NCBI GenBank assembly: GCA_015680685.1
Contig: MNCI01006657.1
Location: 386,645 to 439,181, forward strand
Direction: 5' to 3'
Length of the DNA: 52,537 nt
DNA from: Gnetum montanum
Taxonomy: Eukaryota > Streptophyta > Gnetopsida > Gnetales > Gnetaceae
The notes under the pieces were generated by a model. The model was not told where the DNA came from. It ran no database searches and worked only from the letters and a program-made list of their open reading frames with translations. Positions 1-9,623 of this stretch are shown here, in pieces (within the stretch, counting starts at the first letter, position 1; each line of letters starts with the position of its first letter). A program made the position numbers and the translations under genes.

Positions 1-527
1 TAATGTTGATTCTTTGGTGACTACATGTGATGCTAAAAGAAACACCCAAGGAAGAAGGTCTTTTGCTTGGCATGAAAACGAAGCCAAGAGGGGGACAACA
101 GAGGATATGCCCATGGATAAATTGTAGAACATATAAGATAACCACTCAAACTTTGCATGTTTACTAGATTCATGGAATAATGAGAAGAAATTTTAGTCCA
201 CCCTTCAAGAATGTTTTGTATAACTAGAGAAGCATTAACATAATAATCAAGCTTGGAAGTCTACCACCACTAGTGATAATAAGAAGAATCATCTTCAGCA
301 GATTTTTGAAGACCTCTACAAATTTTGTAATCTTAAATGCCTGTCTAATATTTTTGTCACTTTATCATTTTGTATGCATCCACTCAAATAAAATTTTGTA
401 ATGCGACACTCAGAGTCAGTCAATAGTTATCAATAGTTAATAATCCCATCATTTCCAATTTTTTGTAAAGAAATCTTGGTCCTATCTTATTAACTCAAGG
501 ACAAGTGTTTACTGAGTCATGGGGGTA
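1..527 (+). mobile_element. 3' end of the internal region of gypsy element J
   Basis: This is the last internal stretch of a plus-strand LTR retrotransposon that begins outside the window. It ends in the polypurine tract ATGGGGGTA (519-527) directly before an LTR, the same arrangement as at 38563-38571 in element C. The bases before the tract (about 340-520) resemble the equivalent stretch of C (38440-38560), including the AATCCCAT and TTTTGTAAAG words. No coding domain is recognisable in it. Confidence 0.7.
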
Positions 528-1512
528 TGATGAAGCATCGGTTGGCTATGTTGACACAACCATGTCAAGGCAGATGCCTCAACATAGATGCCTCGACACA
601 AATGCCTTGACACATGTCATCACATCTATTTGAATAAAAAGTTAATTTTTTTAGCCTTGATATCAAATGTTCGATATTGGAGCCCCGATATCAGATACTC
701 GATATCGAGGACCAAGATGTGATCTTGGATATTTGATATCACAAGATACATGCCAGCCTCTAAATATAGTGCTTGGGCACATAGTTTGGGCATAGTTTTG
801 TCAATAGAGTAGCTAAAATCTTGCAGTTTTATTTCATCATCTTACAGAATAATTAGTGAGTGCCCGAAAAGTGGATCTAAGTTAATTGTATGGAGTCTTA
901 TTTGAATAGCAATGTACCTAGACACATTCCATGAATGACAATAAAGATCGCATTGATTCTTATTCATTGCAACACTTTGACTTAGATTAGATTTACTTTT
1001 CATGCAATATACTTTTCATGTACTTAGTTAATAGTTACATTTCCATGCATATTAATGAATGGGTAGAATGAGTGCAACCAAGTTTAAGTGTAAACACGTA
1101 TTCACTTGGTAACCCCAACAATGTTATTGTTTGGTTTACCTAGTAGCATAGCACTTGGTAATCCCAATAGTGTATACGTGGGTTTAGGATGTGTACGGAA
1201 AGCTGGGAACAAACACTAATCGCCTGTAGGCTAGTTTAAACTTTACTTTCCATTGTTAATTAGATTAAATAATTAATTTCTCTATTACCATTAGGAGTAG
1301 CTTAGGGCTGATCAACATCAATTATCATATGCCTCACTTTGGACTAAACCATATGTGACAAAGCTACCACTAGTCGAAGTGGGAAGACAACAAACTATGA
1401 TCAAGACATAATGATCTAGATGCACAACTAGTCCCATCCACGGAATTAGACCGGATCATGCATGAATACTTGTGATTTGTATGGTTACGTGTAGGGGTAC
1501 CACTGCTCATCA
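528..1512 (+). repeat. 3' LTR of gypsy element J
   Basis: The LTR starts TGATGAAGCATC right after a polypurine tract and ends GGGGTACCACTGCTCATCA, matching the plus-strand LTR ends of C (27588, 39384) and D (51941). A TATA-like TAAATATAG lies at 761-769. Its U3 carries several GATATC-type words (about 656-740), and the core has the family word CTTGGTAA-CCCCA near 1105 and 1154. At about 985 bp it is longer than the C and D LTRs. No primer-binding site follows, so this is a 3' LTR. Confidence 0.8.
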
Positions 1513-1575
1513 CCCAACACCACGGCCCTAATATTGAATATCCAATATTAGTGTCATGCAAAACATGACTCATCA
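1513..1575 (-). repeat. Scrap of an opposite-orientation gypsy LTR
   Basis: Directly after LTR J the sequence ends AAAACATGACTCATCA, which is the right end of the minus-oriented LTRs of element B (18160 and 26597). J may therefore have inserted into, or recombined with, an older minus-strand LTR. The piece includes a short palindrome around AATATTGAATATCCAATATT (1531-1550). Confidence 0.45.
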
Positions 1576-2264
1576 CTCTTCAAATTCCTAAGCTCTACTT
1601 TCTATTTCCAATTTTTTTCATATCTCATTCAATTCTATCCTTATTCACTCCTACAAATATCTATTCTAGATCCTTATCCAAGTAGGCCAAACAATCTTCA
1701 TCATATCCTCTATGTTGATTCAACTATTTCAACAAGAAGAAGTTAAAAATTTATATGTGGGGCTATTTTTTGTAACAAATTTCAACTATCAAATCAATTG
1801 CAAATTTTGCAAGTTTATAGATTGCAGAACAAGCTTTTCAACAAGCCCAAAATCAAACCAAAACTCATTAGGATCATGAAGATATCGCAACTACAAAATC
1901 AGAAAGAATTCAATTTTTCACAATTAGACCACCCTCATCATCCAATAGATAAAGATATCAAAAAAATATGCAAAAATAAAAAAATTATTTTGCATTGAAT
2001 TACATCAAAAAAATCAATAGTAACACCCTCATGGCTAGCTATGATAGTTAGGTTCTTAACTTTATTTAGATCTTTTGTCATGTTAGCTTAAGTTTATGGA
2101 ATAGTATTTTCTTTAATTGTTTACTTTCAATTATTAGATTTGTCCTTTGTTACAAAAAATTTCTTTGCATCATTTAGTTTACATTTTATTATATGGACAT
2201 AATTTATTGAAACCCACTTCTAATTTAATTTGGCATAATATGTCTACATCAAGGGTCTATGCTT
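1576..2264. other. AT-rich stretch without recognisable content
   Basis: No motif, repeat end or convincing reading frame was seen. The longest open stretch (1798-1998) is a low-complexity, lysine- and asparagine-rich translation without recognisable similarity. Confidence 0.5.
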
Positions 2265-2639
2265 TGCCTAAACTTAGTTACCATTGTCATGAACGAATTG
2301 ACAAAAGAAATACAAGATGAAATCCCTTAGTGTATGCTTTTTGTAAATGTATTATGTTGGTAGATATAGCTCTAAAAAATATTGCTTCTAAAATGGAGAA
2401 GTAAAGGCATACTCTAGAATAATAAAGGTTAAAATTTAGTTGAAGTAAAATAGAATACATGGAATGCAATTTCAATAGTAGAATAAACCATGATAAAATA
2501 GAAGTGGAAATTCAAGGTCAAAAGTTCCTCACTATAAATAGTTCCACTAGCTAGGATCAATACTCCAATCAAATGGAGTTCTATGGTAACCAATTTTAAT
2601 ATTCCTCTTACAATTTTCTTAACTTTTAATTTATAATTC
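2265..2639 (+). pseudogene. RTE-type LINE reverse transcriptase fragment
   Basis: The plus strand translates, with stops and one frameshift, to pieces of an RTE-clade non-LTR reverse transcriptase. EIQDEIP-CMLF lies near 2307, then a ruined FADD catalytic region, then KMEK-RHTLE and SKIEYMECNF (2390-2475), then a segment equivalent to the finger-side region after the catalytic site (2480-2600). The family motif order is EIPWCMLFADDIVLVDE, a Glu-Trp-Arg helix, then TEYMECKF. It is far shorter than a full RTE ORF and cannot be active. The same domain appears on the minus strand at 4103-4303 and 49120-49290. Confidence 0.75.
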
Positions 2640-2718
2640 AATGTTACCTAGTAGAATTGAATCTAAGACTAAGGGTTACTAAGTTAAGACCCTTATCACT
2701 AGGCTAACACCTCAATGT
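2640..2718 (-). mobile_element. Possible tRNA-derived SINE remnant
   Basis: On the minus strand, TTAGCCTAGTGATAAGG resembles a tRNA-type A box and AGATTCAATTCTA, about 35 bp on, resembles a B box. Spacing and order suit a Pol III promoter of a plant SINE. No clear tail or target duplication was found, so this rests on the two boxes only. Confidence 0.35.
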
Positions 2719-2794
2719 TTTTATTCTTTCTAATTCTCTTCCAATTTGGTTTAATGTCATGATTTTGAAAGTACGGGAACTTAAATCATGAAGT

Positions 2795-2925
2795 GGTACC
2801 ACTATTGTTTAGTGGTCATGACACTCATCTCTCAATTGATAGTTTATAGGTTCAATTGTTGCCTCCACTTATAGGTGTGGCTCTACTTAGTATTCTATCA
2901 AACCCTAAAAATAATATTAATATAA
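2795..2925 (+). mobile_element. Possible tRNA-derived SINE remnant
   Basis: TTGTTTAGTGGTCATGAC (about 2806) is A-box-like and ATAGGTTCAATTGTTGCC (about 2846) is B-box-like, in the right order and spacing for a tRNA-derived SINE head. The sequence after it has no identifiable family body. A weaker relative may lie at 48660-48735. Confidence 0.4.
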
Positions 2926-3438
2926 AGAAAAAATTAGACAACATCATAGGTTTAACACTAAGTAGAAAATAGGAAAAATAATATGGAAAGTAAAAGCTTT
3001 CCAATTTTAGGATGCCTACTTTGCTTTACAAACTTAGAATTGAAATAATGCTTTGAAAAATTAAGAGAGGAAAATTAATTATTAGTAGGGAGAATGATCT
3101 CTATTGTAACAACATTTGCATCACTTTCAACATCTATGTTTGAACTTAAACTAGAAAAATGATAATATAAATTGTTCAACAAATTGTCCATCACAGTTGA
3201 TCTTACATCAAGATTCTTTATCAGTAGCCTTATGTCACTTCTTAATACAAAGTTTAATGAAAGTGGTTATTGTTCACTGCCATAACTCTTATTTGCATTG
3301 TTGTGTTGGTTCCCTCTACCTTGCTTTGTAGGTAGGGGTTGTGTCCCCAACCTTGAGTTTCCTTACCTTGAAAAAAAAGTTGACTTTATTTATTAGCTTC
3401 ACTACCATTACTTTTATTTGCATTGTCCCTTTATTGTT
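2926..3438. other. AT-rich repeat-flanking DNA, nothing assigned
   Basis: No gene or element end is recognisable. The stretch separates the SINE-like piece from the 3' end of the next RTE copy. Confidence 0.5.
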
Positions 3439-4410
3439 AGTCATCATTATCAACATTTTAGCCTTGTCCCAATAAAATGAGGTCAATTACATGAGTGCTT
3501 TTTCACCATTCCCCTCTACAAAGATCTAGATCTTTGTTTATTTTCATTTTTTTCAAATCATCTTCAATTGTTTTTTTGGATGTCTTTTTTGGTCTTCCTT
3601 TCGATGGCTTTTCTGAAATAGTGATGTAGCAACCTTTTTCTATAGGCTCATTTGTCTAATTTTCTTTATACATGTCCAAACCATCTAAGTCATCTTTCTT
3701 GTAACTTATCTAAAATAAAAGCCACTCAAAGTCTTTTCCTCTAATGTTTGCATTATGTAGTTTATATTTTCTAGTAATATTCAACATCTATCTAACCATT
3801 TACATTTCAACCCTACTAATTTGTTGTTCGTGCCTCTCTTGTATTGCCCAACATTTAGCACCATATAACATAATAGCCCTAATTGTTATAATGTAAAATT
3901 TCCTTTTCAATTTTATTGGTATTTTTTATCATATAGAACACCACTAGCCTATCTCCATATTGACCATCCTTTCTCAATTATATTTCTTTTAACTTTATCA
4001 ATTTCACTATTTGATTGGAGGATTGATCCTAGGAAGAAGAACTGTTTGCAATAAGGAACTTTTTGATCTTAAATTGTCATTTCTATTAAACCAACATTTA
4101 TATTGTTATTACAATTGCATTCTTTATATTATGTCTTACTTCTGCTAATTTTTAAGCCTTTTTATTCTAAAGCATATCTCCACTTCTCCATTTTAGAAGT
4201 AACATTTTCTCAAGTTGTATCCACCAACACAATATCATTTGCAACTAGCATACACCAAGGAATTTTATCTTGTATTTCCTTTATTGTCAATGTTATTTGT
4301 TAATATTTCAAATGCATCCAAAAATAAATTGTTTTATAATTATCATTTTATTCTTTCATGGTTAGAATGGTTGTTAATGAAATGTACATAAATGTAGAAA
4401 TTGTCAATTA
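3439..4410 (-). pseudogene. RTE-type LINE, C-terminal half of ORF2
   Basis: Read on the minus strand from 4410 to 3439 this is the distal half of an RTE-clade reverse transcriptase. EIQDKIPWCMLVANDIVLVD carries the catalytic FADD as VAND (about 4190-4250). MEKWRYALE and SRSKT follow, then a YLGSILQSNGEIDKD-like segment (near 4030), AIMLYGAKCWAIQERHEQQI (near 3850) and a KPSKGRPKKTSKKTIEDDLK block (near 3590). It ends in GGGACAAGGCTAAAATG with an ATGATGAC-like tail near 3440-3475, the usual RTE 3' end. Stops are frequent and the 5' half with the endonuclease is missing, as in 5'-truncated LINE copies. The catalytic Asp-to-Asn change shows it is dead. Confidence 0.85.
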
Positions 4411-4960
4411 AGATTAACATAAATCATCATTATCTTAGCCTTGTCCCAAAATATTGAATTTTAACCTTTTAAAAATTAAATGTATGACTTCTCACTTGAT
4501 AAATAAAAATGGTATCACCCTTTGGTTAGGCACCAAACTCAATATTAAGCTAAATCTTTCATTGAAATATTTAATTGTACAAATTGTTGATAAAAATTTG
4601 TAATCCTAAATACTTTGGGCCTAGACTAGTTATTTCTTGGTGTCTTAGTTCTATTGGTTGTATCTAGTATTCTACAAGTTTTACCCATAAGTTAGAAGAA
4701 TATGATTTTAATGATGGCTAAAATGATATAAGTCATTAGCCCATAAAAACATTATCATATTCAATCACAAAGGAAGAAATACTAATACACGAACTTAACT
4801 TTATTATTTTTCAATATAATTTCCACTAAATTTGAAGTGACATCATTTCACGATGTTAAACTCTTGAAAAACGTGATAGCCAACATAAATATTTCGAAAT
4901 AGACCAATTATCACCTAAGATAATGGTAAAAATCATTAATAATTCTAAGATGAAATATTT
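4411..4960. repeat. Composite dispersed repeat, copy 1
   Basis: Together with the RTE piece before it (from about 4100), this stretch matches 49110-49960 in the same orientation and order. It starts with a second RTE 3' end on the minus strand (TTGGGACAAGGCTAAG, near 4435-4455). Non-coding AT-rich sequence follows, with shared words such as CACCAAACTCAATATTAAGC and ACTTTGGGCCTAGACTAG. Since both copies join the same parts, they arose by duplication or transposition of one composite unit. Confidence 0.7.
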
Positions 4961-5217
4961 AAAAATCACTAATAAATCTAAAATTAATGAAATATCCATT
5001 TTGTACACAAAGGACAAAGGATAACTTCTAATTAAGGGTTTACTAAAAATTCAAAGACAACTAAAAAGAATGATATATTCATTGAATTAGAAAACAAGTT
5101 AGTGTTATTTAAAGGCATCACTAAATTGAAAGATTGGCTTTCTTAATATTTATCTACCAAACAGAGAGTAATTAATTTTTGAGCTAAAATTTCACGTCTT
5201 GCTTAAATTTTGTGATT
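4961..5217. other. AT-rich DNA, nothing recognised
   Basis: Low-complexity AT-rich sequence follows the end of the match to the second composite repeat copy. No feature was seen. Confidence 0.5.
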
Positions 5218-5505
5218 CTATAGTTTGTACCAATCAATATCTAGAAGTTTACGTTCTGTAATCCATCTTCCATGAATAAAAATACTAATAAATAAATTAT
5301 CCATCATGAGATTACTTTTTGTGAAGCCATTTCGAATCATAGTGACTCGATTCATGGAATTTGTTTTAGTATCCAATTTGGTTCTCCCATGATTAAACTT
5401 TTCAGTTGAGCAAACGATGAGACGAGGATAAATAAACCAAACCTTTTCTCCTCTATGGCTGAAAGCAACATTGCAAAGGATAACTTTTATACTAAGCCAA
5501 TGCAT
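5218..5505 (-). CDS. Uninterrupted 95-codon frame, unknown
   Basis: A 95-codon minus-strand frame opens with ATG near 5505 and closes at 5218. The translation is mixed in composition, with Trp, Cys and Met spread along it, unlike the low-complexity frames nearby. It could be an exon or gene fragment, but I recognise no domain, and splice signals and neighbours give no support. It could equally be chance in a somewhat more GC-rich patch. Confidence 0.2.
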   Translation of the reverse strand: MHWLSIKVILCNVAFSHRGEKVWFIYPRLIVCSTEKFNHGRTKLDTKTNSMNRVTMIRNGFTKSNLMMDNLFISIFIHGRWITERKLLDIDWYKL

Positions 5506-5759
5506 AGGACATTGCGTTTCACAAAGGACAACGTTGACTTTACCCTATGCTTAGAGTTGGTCTTCAAAGGTTAGGTTTTTGTTCATTCATCAACGTTTCT
5601 AAGATTTTTGCTTAACAAGACAAACATTGAAGTTTTCAATGATAATAATATTCTTTGTTCCTTTCCATACAGCCTTCATATTTAACTTTTGTAGGTAGCT
5701 CACCTATTTTTTTTCACAATTCTCTCATTTGTTTCACACAATCAAGCCCACTTTGCACC
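5506..5759. other. Spacer, nothing recognised
   Basis: This stretch is slightly richer in GC than its surroundings. It may belong with the preceding frame as part of a decayed gene, but no motif supports that. Confidence 0.4.
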
Positions 5760-6010
5760 TCTTAAGACCCACTTGGCAATATGAGTAGTGAGGCTCTAAT
5801 GATGATGATCCTTGTTGCTCTATCTTGAGCATTGAGGCTATGATGATGATCCTCCTAACTCCTCTATCTTGAGACTTGCTTGGTGGGATAACACTAAGGC
5901 TTTACATGATGATAATCCTCCTCACTCCTATTCAGGCCTGCTTAGCAGGATGAGCATTGAGGCTATTGATGATGATGCTTAGCAGGATGAGCATTGAGGC
6001 TTGTTGCTGA
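5760..6010 (+). repeat. Cluster of RTE-like 3' tails
   Basis: Four to five imperfect units follow each other, near 5770, 5826, 5876, 5937 and 5978. They carry words such as GCTTAGCAGGATGAGCATTG and GGCTATGATGATGATCCTCC. The pattern of CTTGG-TGGGATAA, then AAGGCTTT, then (GAT)n is what plant RTE LINEs leave at their 3' ends. The last two units share GCTTAGCAGGATGAGCATTG exactly, so local tandem duplication also played a part. Confidence 0.5.
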
Positions 6011-6464
6011 AAAAATCTGCAAGGAAAATGAAAAATGTTTGCTTAGTTTTAGTGATATTTTCAATCAATAAAGCAGGATACTTAAACTGGTTTAAATATT
6101 GATTGCCGCAGGGTATAAAAATATCTATAAGCCGAACATGGGTTCATTCAAATAGGCACAAGATTCAGGACTCAGGACACGGAAACAATGACACTGGTTT
6201 CAATATAGTTTGTTGCTTAAAAAATCTACAAGAACATAAAATCTTTTCTGGGCTTTTGGTCATATTTTCATTCAAGGAATGGTCCCTACATAATAAAAAA
6301 AATATCCGAGGCACAACAGCTAAGAAAAGGAAATAGAATGAGACTGGTTTCAATATTGATTGTTGCAGAAAAAAAATCTGTAAGCAGAACATAAGATCAA
6401 TTCTGGGCTTTCCATTGAATGAAGCAAGACACTTTAAGAAAGAAAAGAAAGATAACCAAATATT
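6000..6464 (-). repeat. Decayed tandem array downstream of the terminal exon
   Basis: About four imperfect units of roughly 100-150 bp are anchored near 6004, 6104, 6212 and 6361. Each resembles the last 40 bp of the adjacent exon (minus strand: CTTACAGATTTTTTTTCTGC, then AACAATCAATATTGAAACC). They lie beyond the stop codon of the exon at 6465-6574, so they belong to a 3' untranslated or flanking region. Related units stand in the same place beside the second exon copy (46080-46303). Confidence 0.6.
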
Positions 6465-6574
6465 TTAAATATTGATGACAGCTGAAATAAAAGTACCTAT
6501 AACGAGAGCATCCAATTTCTCCAAAAGAGAAGCTTCACGCTGGAACTTGTGTCGGCGTTCATATATGGTATTTA
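6465..6574 (-). CDS. Terminal exon of an unknown gene, copy 1
   Basis: On the minus strand the polypyrimidine acceptor TTTTTTCTTCTCACCAG precedes 110 bp of open frame ending in TAA at 6465-6467. The C-terminal residues are EKLDALVIGTFISAVINI, a hydrophobic end that could be a membrane anchor. The second copy (46304-46413) has the same length from acceptor to stop and ends DKLNALIVGTFISTAISI. Several differences are silent or conservative, as expected for selected coding sequence. A GTGAGC donor stands at about 6757 on the same strand, giving a possible intron of about 180 bp. The protein family is not recognised and upstream exons are not identified. It could be an active gene end or a relic of an ancestral duplication. 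Confidence 0.5.
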
Positions 6575-6765
6575 CTGGTGAGAAGAAAAAACCAAAAAAT
6601 ATCGAATTTCATAATCTGTAGCTGAAACAAGTCATTTTTTTGATAAAAGCCCAACGCATCATCATGGTTCATTTCTTGAAATCTAAATAAATATTCATCA
6701 TTCTTGGAAACTTAATGCTAACCACAAGATTAAATAGGTCAGCAAAAAGCTCACCTTTTTTTTAA

Positions 6766-7071
6766 ATGACTGTGAGTGTTAGAACTTCACTTGGTGACTT
6801 GGTGCAAAGTGATTCAACTGTTAAGGCAACCCAGCCACCTGACATCGAGGATTTGGATGAGATAGCTAGAAAACTGTTGAAATGCATTGCGATGGAGAGA
6901 AGCAAAAGATTAGGAATTTTCATGCTTGGAGGCATGGTTGCAGTTCACTTTTTGAAAGGGACCCTCAAGAAACTTCCTGTCATAGGATCTTTTGGAATGA
7001 TTCTTGATCTTTTTGCCCCAATAATAGTGCTTGGTCCAGATGTTGGTATAGCAGGGGCTATGCATATGTGA
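6766..7071 (+). CDS. 101-codon frame with a hydrophobic C-terminal half, unknown
   Basis: The frame is open for 101 codons and its composition is protein-like. An acidic N-terminal third (PPDIEDLDEIARKLL) leads to a basic segment (AMERSKRLG), a first hydrophobic stretch (IFMLGGMVAVHFL), a Lys-rich turn and a second hydrophobic stretch (LPVIGSFGMILDLFAPIIVL). This suggests two membrane-associated helices. An internal acceptor (GTGTTAG, about 6776) means the real exon may start after the ATG at 6766. The end of the frame (GIAGAMHM) partly recurs at 7333-7355 as GCTGGAGCTGTGCATATGTG, perhaps an internal duplication. I do not recognise the family. It may be a plus-strand exon or a retained gene fragment next to the minus-strand terminal exon. 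Confidence 0.4.
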   Translation: MTVSVRTSLGDLVQSDSTVKATQPPDIEDLDEIARKLLKCIAMERSKRLGIFMLGGMVAVHFLKGTLKKLPVIGSFGMILDLFAPIIVLGPDVGIAGAMHM

Positions 7072-8435
7072 TTATTTCACCAGCTAATTTGATGAATTAT
7101 TGACAGTGAAGACAGAGGTGGGTTTTCTTTGTTGACAACGGTTATTTGAAGTTATTTACCTGTTGAAGTAATTTTTTATCATGGTTTCCCTTCATTATGT
7201 ATATATTGGTGTCTCATGTATTTCATAGAAACTATTATGTACAGTATTTCATTTACCGGCACGAAACAATGCTAGTTCCAACCAGTTTTTTCCCCTCAAC
7301 TTTTAAATTTTCCTCCATAAAAACAACTGTTTGTTTTGCTGGAGCTGTGCATATGTGGAAAGGAACACGTTAATTGAATTGAAGATAAGAACTAATGGCT
7401 AACTTAAAAGGAGATAGGCACCGCAAGCAACGAATGAATTTTAATTGTGTACAGTATACAGTCTGAACACTGTTTCAAAATAACATCAGGGTATAGAACG
7501 AATGATATTGCCATGTTGGATATGTTTTATAATTTAAAACGAGTACGGACCAGAAATAGATATTGGAATTTGGATGCGCATGAAATGGAGAGGGATTCAG
7601 GAATAACGTTGCATTTTGAATTGAAATGTTGATTGAGCATTTTGAAGCTGTCACTTCTGTTGTTTGAACCCCTATCTGTTTAACGATCGCTTGTTACAAA
7701 ATGTTTAAACCTTTGTTTTTTTTTTCAACTCGTTTCAAACTGAAAAGGCCCAACTTGTTAGTACATTGTCAGTGAATGTCAGAATTGATTGCAGTAAACA
7801 ATAATTAGTGTAATGTTGATGTTTTCTTCATCAGTTATATTCTTTTAAAGAAAAATTCAGATAGCTGAAAGAAAAAAACACAATTACATTGAAAAGGTTT
7901 TAGGAGCTCACAAAAAACAAAAGGGAACAGTTGCAACGAAGATGGTCAAAAATTGCACCACCACAAAGGCTCGTGTGATAGCCGTGACCGTGTAGGCTTA
8001 TCAATTGTAGTATCACAAATCTTTGTAAAAATAATTGATGATCCTTGCCTACTAAAGAGGAGGTGCAACAATTGTAGAGGAAGTAGGCAAAGGGGATCCT
8101 TAATCAAGCCATTGATGGCTAGTGGAGTTTAGCGTGCATTTAGTGGTATTGAGACCTCTTTGTTCTTCATAGGTTTAGTAGCATTGCCATTGATGGTTGT
8201 GTTGGTGAAGTTGGAGCATCATCAAGGATGTTAATGAGAATGGTCTTAGTGCCTTGTATTGTCAAGGTTGGCAAGATGGTTTGGCTATAGGTATGTGTGC
8301 ACTTGCTTGTGTCCATTGAGTCCATGTGGTGGGTACTTGCATATGTTAAGTCATTGTTAGAGAATAAGTTTTGAGGATGAAGGGCTTTGGGACCTCCCAG
8401 TCTTCAATGAAGGTGTCATTGTTGTGACATCCCAT
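7072..8435. other. Left flank of the nested block, nothing assigned
   Basis: No coding domain or repeat end was seen. The 7447-7632 frame is unsupported. Bases 7920-8430 hold GT-rich decayed sequence that may be genomic flank of the copia element or part of another unrecognised repeat. Confidence 0.45.
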
Positions 8436-8812
8436 CCCTAGATGTCATGGCAAACATCAAATATACGATATATTAGACATTATGCATATGAAAAAGATGT
8501 ACCAAATGCAAAATACACGTGATATTTGGCATTATGTATAAAGGAAACAATAGGGAAAATGCAGAAAGAGAAAGAAAAGAATGTTTTATTGATATGGAAT
8601 AGTGTATTTGGATCGTGCTCTAAAAGTGTTTATTGGGGTTTTCTCCCTTTGGCATCTATCCCTTAGAGGCAATCTAGCACCACCACCATGGTTAGGCCTA
8701 TAACCTGGCTAGAAGGGATGGCTAGTCCACTTCCTGTTTCACTTCACCAGGCTTTCCATGACTTGCTCGTATTAGCTCTGCCACTCCATGTTGACACAAC
8801 CTCTAACCTCAA
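8436..8812 (-). repeat. Left copia LTR (3' LTR), first part
   Basis: It aligns with the right LTR in three blocks. The early part matches 17236-17293 (TCAAATATACG, then CATTATG). The middle (8530-8597) matches 26598-26662. The rest (8598-8812) matches 39390-39600, including GAAGGGATGGCTAGTCC. It is uninterrupted at the two sites where the right LTR received B and C, so it is an in-window empty-site reference. Element A starts at 8813. Confidence 0.75.
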
Positions 8813-9614
8813 TGATGAGTGGCAAGGTACCCCTACACTCAACCATATGAATACAAGCGTAGCACACGCGATCTAGTCGAACTCCATAGACTAAGTGCCT
8901 ACATGCCTCATGGAACACTTAGGGTTAATCATTCGTTGTCTTCCCAAACTTACTTGTAGTTGTCACGGTGTATGGTTAAGTAATTCTGAGGTATATGATT
9001 TTTATGTCTTTTCTATTTTATCTCCTATGCTATTGAGGTGAAGGGTTGAGAAGACTAATTAACTAACTCTAACTAACTAACTAAGTTTTAATTAGCCTAG
9101 CGTCAGCATCCGTTCCCACTTACTGTTCACACCCTGAACCGATGCAACCTTGGTTACCAAACGCTAGTCATTGCTGGGATCACCAAGCTTAACACACGTG
9201 CTCGAAGTGGTCGTACTGAGGCACTTAACTAGGAGAGAAGGGATGAGAAAAATTTAATAACTAATAAAGCAATTAAATGACAAATAATAAATAACAGTAA
9301 ATAAAATCCTAATTAGCCTATTCCATGCACTGCAAGGTTTATCCAAGAAGTTCGTCTTTATTACCGTACACAAACTTGTGTTTAGGTACAATGTCTGCTC
9401 AAATAAAGATTCGTTCACTCTGGAGTTCCTACTGCAGGCACATGGAAATTAATCTATCTCTGGAGGGGAAAAACTGCCAAAGTTTCACTATGGTCTAGGC
9501 CTAGATTGAGGAAAAAAGGGAGAGCCGCCTCTTATTTATAGATATGACGACGTACTGCGATATCGCAGGGGACGACACGATATCATGACAGCTGCGATAT
9601 ATTGTGTGCCATCA
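8813..9614 (-). repeat. Element A 3' LTR
   Basis: Starts TGATGAGTGGCAAGG and ends GTGTGCCATCA, with the reverse polypurine tract TACCCCCAT next to it (9615-9623). A minus-strand TATA box CTATAAATAA lies at 9532-9541. U3 holds several GATATC/CGATATCG words (9558-9602). The family core word appears as GGGATCACCAAGC near 9176. It closely resembles LTR E (41539). Confidence 0.85.
9532..9541 (-). promoter_or_regulatory. TATA box of LTR A
   Basis: CTATAAATAA on the minus strand sits between the GATATC-rich U3 and the conserved LTR core, the expected position for the element promoter. Equivalent boxes lie in LTRs B, C, D, E and F. Confidence 0.6.
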
Positions 9615-9623
9615 TACCCCCAT

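Noticed and set aside
6575-6757. Joining the exon at 6465-6574 to the frame at 6766-7071 as one gene
   Set aside because: They lie on opposite strands; the donor at about 6757 would need a minus-strand exon, and none with a convincing frame was found.
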